Positions 22,995 through 34,029 of a stretch of DNA of 64,000 nt are shown piece by piece. The DNA lies in the NCBI GenBank assembly GCA_028583605.1, contig CM053326.1, positions 31,293,431 through 31,357,430 of the forward strand, given 5' to 3'. The notes below the pieces were generated by a model. That model worked only from the letters and a program-made list of their open reading frames with translations, had not been told where the DNA came from and searched no databases. The DNA comes from Dastarcus helophoroides (Eukaryota; Arthropoda; Insecta; Coleoptera; Bothrideridae). Both the position numbers and the translations under genes were made by a program. Every line of letters starts with the position of its first letter. The first letter of the stretch is position 1.

Positions 22995-24340
22995 TTTACT
23001 TTATTTTTTTTTTGTTTAAGTTTAATCCACTCGCAAAGGCTAACCCCTTTATGCTTTCAAAGCACTGCGAGCAGAATGCGGAAACAAGCATAGATGGCGA
23101 TGAACCGCCTTCTGAAACAAGGATAGGTTGTAATTTTTGGGGAAAATTCCTTTCGGTAACAAGTTCCATAACTTGGTAGTTCTATAGAAAAAAAGAGTCT
23201 CCGTAGACAGAAGTCCTCACTGTGTCAAGCTGGATCGCGCAGGAATTTGCTGTCTCCGACTGTCTAGTACGCCTCAAGAATCTTGCCCTAGGGGGGATTA
23301 ATCCTATTAGTTCTTGCGAGCATCTTCCATGCTAGCATTTGTAGAAAAGAGACAAGTCGCCAACCACATGCCTGTGCTCTAGTGTTTCGAGAGAATCGGT
23401 CAGACTCTCGTCATCAATTAGGCGAATCGCTCTTCTTTGAATTGAATCCAAGAGAGCTAAAGTGTGTTTTGGGCTAAACTCCAAACATGAGAACAGTATT
23501 CTAGTGTTGGCCTAACTTGGGCTTTGTATAGTGTTAATAGCTAATGAGATGTGGAGTACTTTTTAGCTCTAAAAAGAAAGCCTAACTTCTGAGAGGCGGA
23601 TTTGGCAATGGCGCGCACATGATTGTCCCAAGAGAAGTTAGTGCTCTCATTAACTCCTAGGATAGATAGATTAGATCCTATCGGAAGGATTTAAGCGTCC
23701 ATCAGTATGTTTGTTGCATTATCCCTTGAGGTTTTCTTAGAGAAAACCGCAGGCCTGAGTTTTTGAAGCGTTGAAGTCGACCAAATTATTCTTACCCCAT
23801 TTCAGAATAATCTCGAGATCCCGATTAATTGTCTGTATCTGCTATTCCCTTAGTCGATCTGAAGCAGCGATAGATAATGGTTTGTCAGAGAAAAATATGA
23901 CACAAGGTTACTGTCATCTAAGTAGCTATATATAGGATTGGAAGTTGAAGCTAAGAGATCGTTTATGTGTAACAAAAATAGAGTAGGAGACAGGACAGAC
24001 CCCTGAGGTACCCCTGCGTTAATCGCAAATGTCGCGGATGAGATGCCATCGACGACGACCTGAATCTGTCAGCGAGAAAACTGGATATCAAATGACAAAG
24101 TCCAGGAGGAAGACCATAAGATGTTAATTTAGTTAGAAGAGATCGATGCCAGACTCTGTCGAAAGCCTTTGAGATATCCAATGCCACAATCCTAGCCTCA
24201 CCATGTTTTACCATAGCTGAGTTACAGATATGAGTAACATATGCCAGTAGATCGCCAGTGGAACGTTGTTGTCTAAAACCGTATTGCCCGTCGGAGATCA
24301 TTCTATTTTCCTCCAGAGAATCTCGATGTTGAAAGGCACC
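22995..24340 (-). mobile_element. Jockey-clade LINE, 5'-truncated
   Basis: Read on the minus strand from 24340: ISDGQYGFRQQRSTGDLLAY, KAFDRVWHRSLLTKLTSYGL, LCHLISSFLADRFRS, then GVPQGSVLSPTLFLLHINDL, a catalytic region YSYLDDSNL, and finally DSIQRRAIRLIDDESLTDSL and FFYRTTKLWNLLP near the 3' end. It thus covers the RT domain from the fingers to the C-terminal tail. The aspartate pair survives, but frameshifts and stops interrupt the rest. The 3' end, with its short A-rich tail, lies at about 23000. It is the best preserved of the Jockey copies here (others: 1413-1940, 42970-44420, 49813-49895). Confidence 0.86.
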
Positions 24341-25806
24341 AAAAAAGCATAAAACCAAAATTCCGACATAATGTCCTAATATGAAAACTCTATATTAGTA
24401 ATTTTATTCTCTATTAAAATTACCAGGAAGTGAAGAAATTCAAGCTCATTTTTAACGAAAAACAAAAATAATAAAAATGATGAGACAAAAGGCAGTCGAG
24501 AACAATGTTAAACTGCCATTAAATGCAATTGTTATTATCCGCCTACTCAAGATATTGAATAGGAATATTCCTAATGCTCAGACCTCTAATTACAGGTTGT
24601 CACTGTTTGAAAAGCCGTGCTAGGTTTTATTATTCGTACGTCTGTCTTGCTGTCGGTCACTTAATGCGGCTTATACTAAGATACTTCTGAGAAATGCAGC
24701 GTAAATAATATTAAACGCCCCTTTTATTAATACTTCTTTAATACCATCGCCGACACTTTTAACACACCGGGAAAAATTACAGCGAATGGTGTAGGAAATT
24801 GAATTGCCTTCGTCTTGGTTCTTTTTTAAACGTGCTGTTTAATGTTAAATAATGTTATGCTTTATAACAGCTTTATCCGAAATTTTAAAGCGCCTCCGGT
24901 GCTGATGCACTTTGGCCTTCCCTCGCCCCCATGTCGAATGCATTTTCATTTTGTCGCCGAGTTGTTTCCTCTGTTACGCTGAAACGCTGAAATATCCAAA
25001 GGGCATCCCGGAGCGTCGATAAATATGTGGGAACAGAGGCGACCAGGTATGTCGCATATTAAACCTTTTGTCGCTCACAATTTCACAATCAGTAATTAAG
25101 GCGTTATATTGTGGAATTTGTATCGGCGTACATTTTTGGAATGCATTAGTTACAATGTAACGCGACAATAGCCGATTTGCGGTATTTCGTTGGGTGCATT
25201 TCGTTATATTAAATACCCTTCTTTTGTGTCTGCCTGTTTTAGGGCTATAAGCGAGAGAATAGGATGAGCAAAGTGAAAATATTGCTTATCATTAACCTTT
25301 GTACAAATTTTTTCTAAATAATTAACAGTATTCATTTTGACTTGCTTTTTGGTCACCAGATCACATAATTCATACTTTTGGAAGATAGAAGCATTTCGTC
25401 GGTCATCAAACTACGTGGCGTAACTGACAAAATTTTCAAAATTGAGTTCACGACATTTCTATGTGCATATTTGTCGTCTCTTTCATCTCACAAAGTCGCG
25501 TACTTGTTTTCCAACATGAGGTATACAACATACGTCATAACCAACATATCTAGTTTAGATCCATCATACCACTTGTTTTGATGATAATTTGACCTATGTT
25601 GCACCGATGTACTGATCTGCGCATGTGTAGTGATGATAAGAATGCGTGAAAAAACAAGTCACATTATAACGCAGCAAAAATTGATAGATTAACAAAAATA
25701 GAGTCCTACTATTATAGCGCCAGCTAATCTATACTGTACGTTAACTCGGATTTAACAATTGCCAAAATGCTTTATTTATTTGTTGTTGTTACTATATGGA
25801 TATTTT
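24341..25806. other. non-repetitive intron, possible regulatory island
   Basis: The sequence at 24590-25250 is complex and GC-balanced (it includes GCGCCTCCGGTGCTGATGCA and AGGGCATCCCGGAGCGTCGA). No exon was recognised; the 64-67-codon open frames show no family features. A ~45-bp stretch at 25397-25440 (TCGTCGG..., GTGGCGTAACTGACA) is repeated at 31337-31385. Confidence 0.45.
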
Positions 25807-25858
25807 GTGTTTTTAATCTTTCTTGGTTTCAGGGGACAAGATTCGTATTTCAATTTAT
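25807..25858 (+). mobile_element. single arm of family A foldback
   Basis: TTTTTAATCTTTCTTGGTTT then CAGGGGACAAGATTCGTATT matches the right arm at 10555-10620. The ribozyme-like centre is absent. Confidence 0.75.
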
Positions 25859-28029
25859 GACAACACTAAAAAAAATATTGAAACCGTAAACCTTTATAAA
25901 GACTAAGTTAAAATTTGAAAAGGTTTTGCGGGATGGTTTGCTTGTAACTACCCAAAAACCGCTTAAGCTAAAAATTTTTGAACTTAAGATCTGGAAACTA
26001 GACTCTTGAAGCTTTAATTTGCTTGCGGCCATATTTGTTTGAGTTTCACCTTTCTGAAAATTACCTAACAATTTGGGATTTTTTACATCCCTTAATTTTT
26101 TTTCCAGTAGAGTTCAATACTGAGTCATAAAAATGTGCATTTGACGACACAAGTCAGGCTTTATTTTATAAAACCAACAAAGTTTTGAAAAAGTGTCCTC
26201 AATCTTTAAAAATATTCTCTAAATCCGCCACTGACGAATTAAGCGTTTACAAATTGTACTCTAGGTGAAATATACACAAAGGCAGAGCAGACTTCAATTT
26301 AAGAACTCTCTCAGAAACGTCTTTTTTTTAATGCCAATCTTAATTTTTAAATTTAAAATTTCAATAATACTCTTTTTACTTTAAAATCAAAAAGGTAAAG
26401 GTTCAAATAGCTATCAAAATTTTGAATCCTGGTATTGAAAGCGCTCAAAGGACATAATTAGACTTAGCATGTGCAAGTGGGTTTTACTCAAAAGAAATTA
26501 CATCAAAATTTTAACTCAAAAATTAAAATCTCTTTAACGATGGCTTAAGAAAAGCAAATTTCGAATAACAATCGATCTATCGAAGCTTCTACATTTTGTG
26601 ATTTAAGCTTGTTCTAGAAGTTTCGAACTTTGATGTTGATATTTCAAGGTTAAAGTCAAAAGTTTAAAATAAAATGGAAAATTTCTAACAAACTCAAATT
26701 TTGGAGAAATTCGAAATTTTAAGGAAAAAGAGTATTATTGAAATTTTAAATTTAACTATTTAAGTCTTAACTCTAAATTTCGAAAAATAAATGAAATTTG
26801 GACTTGAACTTGTTCTCCTATTTAAATTTAGAGTCCAGAGAAAATGGTGATACAAAAAAAAAGTTTAATTTTTTTATTCAAACGTCTAAAAAATTATTTC
26901 TTCTTAATTTCGACTATAAAGCCAAAATATTGAAAAAAATGTCAAAATTGAGAAAACAATCCAAATCTCGAACTGTAAGTCTCAATTTTAAGAAATAAGT
27001 TTACAAACCAGGAAAAGGACTTTTCAGTTTTCAATTTAACGTCAAAATTTGATAAAAACATTGTGGTTAAATTTTAAGCACCAAAAAATAAATGAAACAT
27101 GTTAAAACTTTGAATTTATTATAGAAATTTTATAATTCTTTCGAAAGTTCGACTTCAAATCCAAATCTTTGTGTCCAGACTATACATTTCTAAAAACTGA
27201 AATTAAAATTTGATGTTCTGTTTAGAAATTGCTTTGACTTTAAACCCAAAACTTATAAATAAGACTAAATAAAAAAATTATAGAATTATAAACAAACATT
27301 TTTATTTCAAAGACCATATTTTATGGAAAAGGTCGAAACAATGAATTTAAAATTGGAATTTTGAAAAAAACAGTAAAAATTTAAAATTTCAGCTGTATAT
27401 TTCGAAATGCAATTTAAAATTTCGACCTCGAAATTTGTATATTTCAAAGAATTGATAATCTTTTCAAATTCGGGAAAACTTTTGAAGAAAAAAAGTTAAA
27501 ATGAGTCAAAAAATTGGAAATTCCGAGAAAAAAAACTGAAATTTTGTCGAAATTTTAACTGTTTTTCTCTGAATTTTGGCTATACAGCAAAAATATCAAA
27601 AAAAGGTCTAAATTTTAGACAAAAAATCCATACCTTGAAATTTTGGACTATGAGTAGAAATCTTGAATTATAAGCCGAAACTTTGACTATAAAAATAAAC
27701 GAAAAATTTTTACCTCAAATATTTAAGAAAGGAGTTGAAAATTTTGGATTTAAAAAATGCAATCTCTTTCTCGAAATGTCGACTTTAAATCAACTGCAAA
27801 ACTTTGAAAAGAAACCTAAACCTTGTTGAAAAAATTTAAATGGATCAAAAGGTCAACATTCTAAAAGAAAAATTGAAACTTTGACAAGAATCGAAATTCG
27901 AAGAAGTTAAAATTTTTAATTAATCTTGGAAATTTCAGTTTTGTCCCTGGAAGGAAACACGTTTAAAGAAAAACCGAAATTTTGGACAAAAAGTCGAAAT
28001 TTTGATTTATATCTAAAAATGTATCTAAT
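25859..28029. repeat. A-rich TCGAAATTT-type array
   Basis: Mixed to about 26330, then purine-rich on the + strand to 28020. The 66-codon frame at 26798-26998 is a Lys/Phe/Leu/Ser-biased translation of the array and not a gene. Confidence 0.65.
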
Positions 28030-29165
28030 TGCCTAGAATACATTAATAGCCTACATTCAAATATTAAATTTATTGCAGAAATTGAAAATAAAAATGAAAT
28101 CAATTTTTTGGATTTAACCATATAAAGGAATGCAGATCAATTAGGAATTTTCAATTTATAGAAAACCTACGCATACAGACGTTAGAACTCCAAATGATCC
28201 CTTACATCAAATTTCACACAAATTGGCAGCATACAATTCGATGATAAATAGAGCTTATATGGTACCAATGAATCAAGAAAATTTTAATCGAGAAAGTAAG
28301 GATAATTAAACAAATAGCGTACAGCAAAGGATATTCTGAAAACACAATTAATAGATTAATATCTAAAAAAATAACACAAATTAGCTTTCACTTCTCTTTT
28401 TCCTTAACAACTAAACAAAACTAAACAAAAAACAGACTATTTTGCTATTACATATTTTGGAAACATCTCGAAAAAGATAAGTAATATAATTTCTCATACA
28501 TCCCAAGCGACACCTAGCTTTAAATCATATAATTCGTTAAGTAACATGATTCTTAACGTAAAAGAGAAAACTCCACGACTTGGTAAATTTGGTATTTATA
28601 AACTGAATTGCTCTGAGTGTACCTACATAGGTTAAACCTACCTACATAGGTCAAACATGACATAACTTTTCACATTAAGTACAGGGATCATCTTGGTGTA
28701 TTCAGAAATAAACATCCAGAAAGATCAAATTTTTCAAAGTATCTATTAGAAACACAACATAAACTTACATGCGCGAACACAGTAGAATTATTACATATTT
28801 GTAATAACAGTAAAAAACTTAATTTCTTGGAAGCCATAGAAATTCACACATATTTACAATCTAGTCAAATTTACACTTACTAACGAGCAAGGTTGATCTT
28901 CTGAAGGACACCTCCAAATAAAGCTTTGGACTAGAATGCGGATTAGACACAATATTTGTAGGAGTCTGTGATCCATGGAGCTCGCTAGCATAACAACGGC
29001 TAAATGGTATAACCGCCGATGATGCTGTAAAGCGAAACCTGGTCCGGTCTTAGCAAATATTTATCGAAACATCATGGAATTTTTAATATCTATTGCTGTT
29101 TTAATCGTTAACAAGATATAATAGTTATCAATATTGAAGAATTCCACAAAGTAAGGGTTGGAAAT
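28030..29165 (+). mobile_element. Penelope-like element: RT end, GIY-YIG nuclease, terminal repeat
   Basis: The + strand translates, across frames, as EYINSLHSNIKFIAEIENKN (about 28036-28095), NEINFLDLTI, ISHKLAAYNSMINRAYMVPM (about 28205), then KFGIYKLNCSECTYIG at 28585-28632, which is the GIY-YIG endonuclease box, then SKYLLETQHKLTC and NFLEAIEIHTYL. This is the order of RT C-terminus and nuclease in Penelope-like elements. A 17-bp duplication after YIG and several stops inactivate it. From about 28990 the terminal repeat follows, with a hammerhead-like core (29016-29049). The RT catalytic part is missing, so the copy is 5'-truncated. The same terminal repeat occurs as an inverted dimer at 42361-42632. 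Confidence 0.83.
28998..29054 (+). ncRNA. hammerhead-like motif of the Penelope terminal repeat
   Basis: CCGATGA at 29016-29022 (one change from CTGATGA), one extra T, stem II GCT/AGC with a GTAA loop, GAAAC at 29034-29038, helix III ACC/GGT, and a GTC cleavage triplet at 29047-29049. GCTAA at 28999-29003 can pair with TTAGC at 29050-29054 as an outer helix I. The U4 to C change probably weakens or abolishes activity. Confidence 0.55.
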
Positions 29166-30265
29166 GTCAAGTATGTACTTTTCAGTTTGTCAAGGGAAGC
29201 TGTGCTTTCCTAGGCTTCCATGGAGAACACGCCACTGCCATTATAAATTCATGTTAATACGACTAAGTTGTTCTGCTAAATAAAAGTAATAAAAATTCTC
29301 AATTTTTTAATTGGCGAACTGGTAACACGTGTAACAGTATAAAATACAAGGATAAGTCAAAAGCAATAAATGATAAATCGTTAAAATAATTATCTTCGTT
29401 CCAACTAGAAGCCCTGCAAAAAGTTTCATAGGTCTTTCTGTATTATTCCATTGACTGACACAGAATTTAATAAGTTAAATGTTAAATTGATGATTTGTTA
29501 TTATTGCCACAATACCAATCATACAACAGAAAGGCTTTCATATCGGTTTCAATTATATTTCTCATCCGAATAACATTCTCAAATTAATATTTCATTCTAA
29601 GTTATTGCATGGTTATTTACCACAACATAGTTTCCTTTTGTTAGAGAGATTCAGAGATAATAATATGTACTCGTATTTTCCTAATAATGCCGCAGTCGAT
29701 ATAGCTATCCATTATTTCCAGAAGACAATTAAAGACATAACATATTGCAATTTCTTGCTACGTCGTTAAAACGAATATGACGGTACCGGTAATTACATTA
29801 GAGACGGTTCCATTTTAACGACACAACTCAATCTTTGAGCGCAATCGCCTGCCAGGTCACAACGTCAATAAGTAATAAAAGTTGAAGCCAAAAAGAAAAT
29901 GGAAAAAGCGAACTTCTGTCGACCCAATTAAAGAGATGTTTAACTCGAGGCAATACTTAGTGCGGATTATAAGATTTCATTTAGTGCCCAGCAATAATCG
30001 TAAATACTCTAATGAATTCTACCATCTCTGATTATAGTAAAATGCATTATCTTACCATGAAGGTTATTTGAAAAGTTTGTTTTCTTACGAGGAAAGCATC
30101 CAATTTTCTCTTTTTATATGTTTGTATAAGACTTTGACATTTAAGGGCTACAAACAGCATCTGTAAATGTTTACTAGATATTTATTATTAAAAGAAGCTA
30201 TTAGAAAGATAAATAGTCGAAGAAATTATTCATAGGTTTGAGACAGCTATAAATTTTTATAATTA
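29166..30265. other. plain intron, no gene seen
   Basis: AT-rich complex sequence. No coding signal or repeat structure was recognised. Confidence 0.45.
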
Positions 30266-30791
30266 CAGTCAAACCTCCCTATAACGAACCTCCATATATC
30301 GAATTCCTATGTATAACGAATAGTATTTTAAGCAAATTTACATGTAATATTACCTCCATTTAATGATCAGGATGCCTCCTTATAACGAATTTTTGAACCA
30401 AGATTTTTCAAGGTTTAATTAGTTTTAATAATGGCCTTTCGTTCAGAAAAAGTTCTCAATACCTTATGCTAATGACATTTCAAAGTTTGACTCGTTTATA
30501 ATTGCCCCTTTTTTAAAATAAGTAAATACTCAATTTTTGGGATACACCATGCTAATGACTTTGTTTACCTGAGGGTTAACAGTTTAAAAACACACTTGAA
30601 CTTGTTTTCAAATTTATTTAATTAAATTTAATTTATCTACATATGTTTGTTTATATATTTTTAAATAAATGTGTAATATGAAATTTTACATGTGATTTGT
30701 GCATTTTTAAGGCTACCTTTCTATAACGAAAACCTCTCTATAGCGATTTTTTTTGTAGGATCTTGGAATTTGCTATAAGGAGGTTTGACTG
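30266..30791. mobile_element. pogo/Tigger-like MITE, copy 2 (526 bp)
   Basis: Ends CAGTCAAACCTCCCTATAAC and TGCTATAAGGAGGTTTGACT+G, with TA on both flanks. Internal sequence matches copy 1 (21392-22018) in reverse orientation (GGTTTAATTAGTTTTAATAA here). No transposase. Confidence 0.82.
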
Positions 30792-31611
30792 TATTTAGAA
30801 AAAAATTGTAAAAGGTTATTGTAAAGCAACATTTTCACTTTGCCCATCCTATTCTTCTGCATAATATCAATATGAATCAATGAGGAAAAATTTCGTGATA
30901 TAAAGCGAGCGCTTTAAAAAAAATGCAGGTAAACACAGGTTCGAATTTAAAATCAAAAAGGTAGGTAACGTAAGCAGTAAAATGAAATTACAAACTCAGA
31001 ATTTTGAGAATAAATGCGAAATTTAAAAAGAAATCACGGAAATACCGTATTATGCACAAACACTTAAAGAAAAAATGGAAACCGTTTTAAAATTCCCAAC
31101 TTTTCAGGTCGAAATTTCTATATGCCGGACATTTTTGAAATAACATGATAGGCAAAACAGGGCAGGCATTCAGTTAGAATTTTTTCGCAGAAGCATCAAA
31201 CTGCATACAATCACTCAAAAAATCGAGATCAAACACTTTATCAAAATCTATAGACCATAATGTACTGCAATTAGGAGGCTTGGGAGACGAAGTCCTCCAA
31301 AAATAGATAAATTTTAGCATTTATTTTTCGAAATGGCATAAATCGTCGGATCGTCAGACTAAGTGGCGTAAGTGACATTTATAACATTTTACAGGAGAAC
31401 GAAAAAATAATAATTACTGGTTTAGCGTCGCATCTCCATTTCAGCGATACGCATCTGCATCATTTTTTTTTTTTCAGGACATTGTAAAGGTTTAGTTTAA
31501 ATGTTCATTAAATAGAAGTATCAAAACTCTAAAGCAGTTGAGACAAAGAAAATTGTGATATTAACAGGTACGCCTCTTCGTGTACTTATGGCGTTTAGCT
31601 ATATGTAGCTA
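30792..31611. repeat. A-rich array and diverged shared segment
   Basis: Contains a segment (31160-31290) resembling 20390-20500 and a ~45-bp segment (31337-31385) resembling 25397-25440. No gene. Confidence 0.5.
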
Positions 31612-31760
31612 ATGTATTTCGATAGTCAAGCTATCATTTTCGGAGAGATCGAAACGCCTAGAGCAACCTTTGTCGTGTTTTTCAATTTTGCTTGGTATTC
31701 GGGGACAATATTTGTATTTTAATTTTTGAAGGTAACCAAGAGCTAGTCCGTTCCACCAAA
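31612..31760. mobile_element. family A foldback, one arm plus partial core
   Basis: ATTTCGATAGTCAAGCTATC, then ATCGAAACGCCTAGAGCAAC, and the tail ending CTAGTCCGTTCCACCA match the family. The core boxes are partly lost. Confidence 0.72.
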
Positions 31761-34029
31761 AAAAAGTGATGTCATCACAAAGCTTTTTCAGGATTATTTA
31801 ATCCTCTTTAGTTTTACTGGCTTCTATTTCTGTGCACCAAGATTTCTGGCTGAGTTATTGTTCAAAACAAACAATTTACATTTTTGAATTACTACCATTG
31901 ATAAAATATGTTAAATGGAACAAAAATGTGCTTTACAGGTCTTAAATATCTGATAAAAATTGGGTCAAGCAGAATGTTTTTGCAATAGCTGGTCCACTGT
32001 AACACTTCGGCGTGCTGCCACGTCAAATTATCATCACGAGAGGAGAACAATGTGGATTCCCTCCATCCACCAGCCACCAGCCGTCTATAGACTATATCTA
32101 CCCTGTGCACCGACATACGGATAATATGAAGCCATAATAGAGTTTGTCTGCCCAACCGTCAGTAAATTATTAATACTAAAAATAATACAACGCAAGTTTC
32201 GAATTTATATGCTTCGATTAAAATTGATATTAAGTTTCAAGAGGAAATTCAACAAAACGAAATAAAAGTTATTCGAGTTGTTAAATTACCTCACGTCAGT
32301 AGATTGTGTAAAAATTGGAAACTTGATTCAATTTCGTTGTTTGAACATTCTAGCATCATGAAGCTGTATGGAAACAGTTGGCACTCACTCCTCTCGTCCA
32401 AGCCAACCAAACGAAACGAACGTGTATTACTTAAGTACCTGCCTCTAATACTACTCAACTTTAAATTACTATCAAATGACGTAAAGATGCTATTTGATTT
32501 ATGTAAGTTAAAGTAAGGTTATTAAAGCACAAAGCTCATGTAAATAGTCGATAGTCAGGCAGTGCCCCATCTCGGGCGATCAACGCAGCGACATGATATG
32601 ATTGATGATGATCTAGAGTTAATCTTTCATGTGAGCTGTGTGGCCCATCAGCGAAACTCAAACAGATCGGACACCGACTAATTAAGTAACCAAGTTCAAT
32701 GCACCTGATGCAGTTTAGAGGCGACACTGATGCAATAAAGCGCCCCCTATCGAACCCCCCCAATCGAATCGACGAATGTCGGAATGTCGATGGAGATTTC
32801 TTGCGAAGCGGTTCAGGGATGCAATAATTCCTGGCTAATTATCCTGGAGTAATTATCCGGCTTAATGAGGGTTATATGGGAACGAAGGTAACGGCGTTAG
32901 CCCCATGTGGTCGCAGGTGCCTGCTGCGTTTCGAATCGCTTCTCATAGATATACATAAATATTACCTGCACCAAAACTATTCTTATTTAGGGCAAGTTGG
33001 CAAATAACGAGTTACATTACCTTGGATTTCATGCTCAAATACTTAAGCAGGTGAATTCATTTTTAATAATAAAGTGGTACGGGATGTTTGGACTAGATCC
33101 AAATTTCAGTCGGGTCGATTTCCTATGATGATATTACGATTAACTTGCAATTCCACAATTGTCGAAATTAAACTCGGAAAGACAGAATTAGGTAGAAAAT
33201 TCTAAACTTGAATTGGTTTAGTAGACTTCATGTATCTTACAAGTTCACATTGTAAGTTGTAACAACAATTTTTTTTTTGGAAGATTTAAACTCCGCATGT
33301 CCAAATTAATCATAAAAAAATAATCTATGTAGACTCTAAATTCAAACATTTTTAATCTTCTTGAGATATCTCCGATATCTGGATTAGCTTTCAACATAAA
33401 AGCCTCTAATATTTAAGGCTTTACCATAAGAAATTTTCATTGGCAGATTTGAATTTCGAATTTGAATAGATTTCTTGTGATTAATCAAAAACTGCTGACA
33501 CTAAAAAAAATTGAACTCAGGATCTGAAAACCAGAAATCTGTAGCTTCTAATTTGCTTCTTTTTATTTCTCTCTATGACTATTCTTATGATTTACAGCCT
33601 TTTAAAACTCACCTAGAAATATGGACTCTTTCATATCCCTTAATTGTAGCCTAGTGTATTTTATCTATATCTACTTTTCCTGGAAAACATCTTCTTACTT
33701 TCTATTGATTTTGGTACCGGAATATTTAATATTCGATAAAATTTTATGTATTTTCAGTATTCTTTCAATGAACAGAGCCTTAGTAACATTTTAAATGTAT
33801 TTTTAATGCTTTATTTTTCATATGCTTGATTCTCTTTGTGCAACCGATATCCAAATATTTAATATTATAGAAAAATAGTAAAATTTTAGTGTTCGTAATT
33901 TCAAATGAGTCTTTTTGCGTTTTAAAAGAAAAATTAATGTTATAGTAATTCTGCTTTTCATTCCATACACTGCCATTGCCCAAATTTTTGTAGACGTGTC
34001 ATTAGATGTTTCAAATTCAGACCTAAAAT
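31761..34029. other. non-repetitive intron, possible regulatory island
   Basis: The part at 31980-32170 and especially 32530-32960 is complex and GC-balanced (it includes TGTGTGGCCCATCAGCGAAA and CGTTAGCCCCATGTGGTCGC). Several 60-87-codon open frames lie here but none has a recognisable family feature. From 33300 the sequence turns AT-rich. Confidence 0.45.

Noticed and set aside
32304..32516. 70-codon open frame, plus neighbouring frames at 31892-32155 and 32536-32763
   Set aside because: No recognisable protein features; frames end at random stops within a GC-balanced intron island.
32590..32612. GATGATGATC run near a CAGCGAAAC at 32650, considered as hammerhead
   Set aside because: Spacing of over 30 bases and no stem II or helix I pairing.
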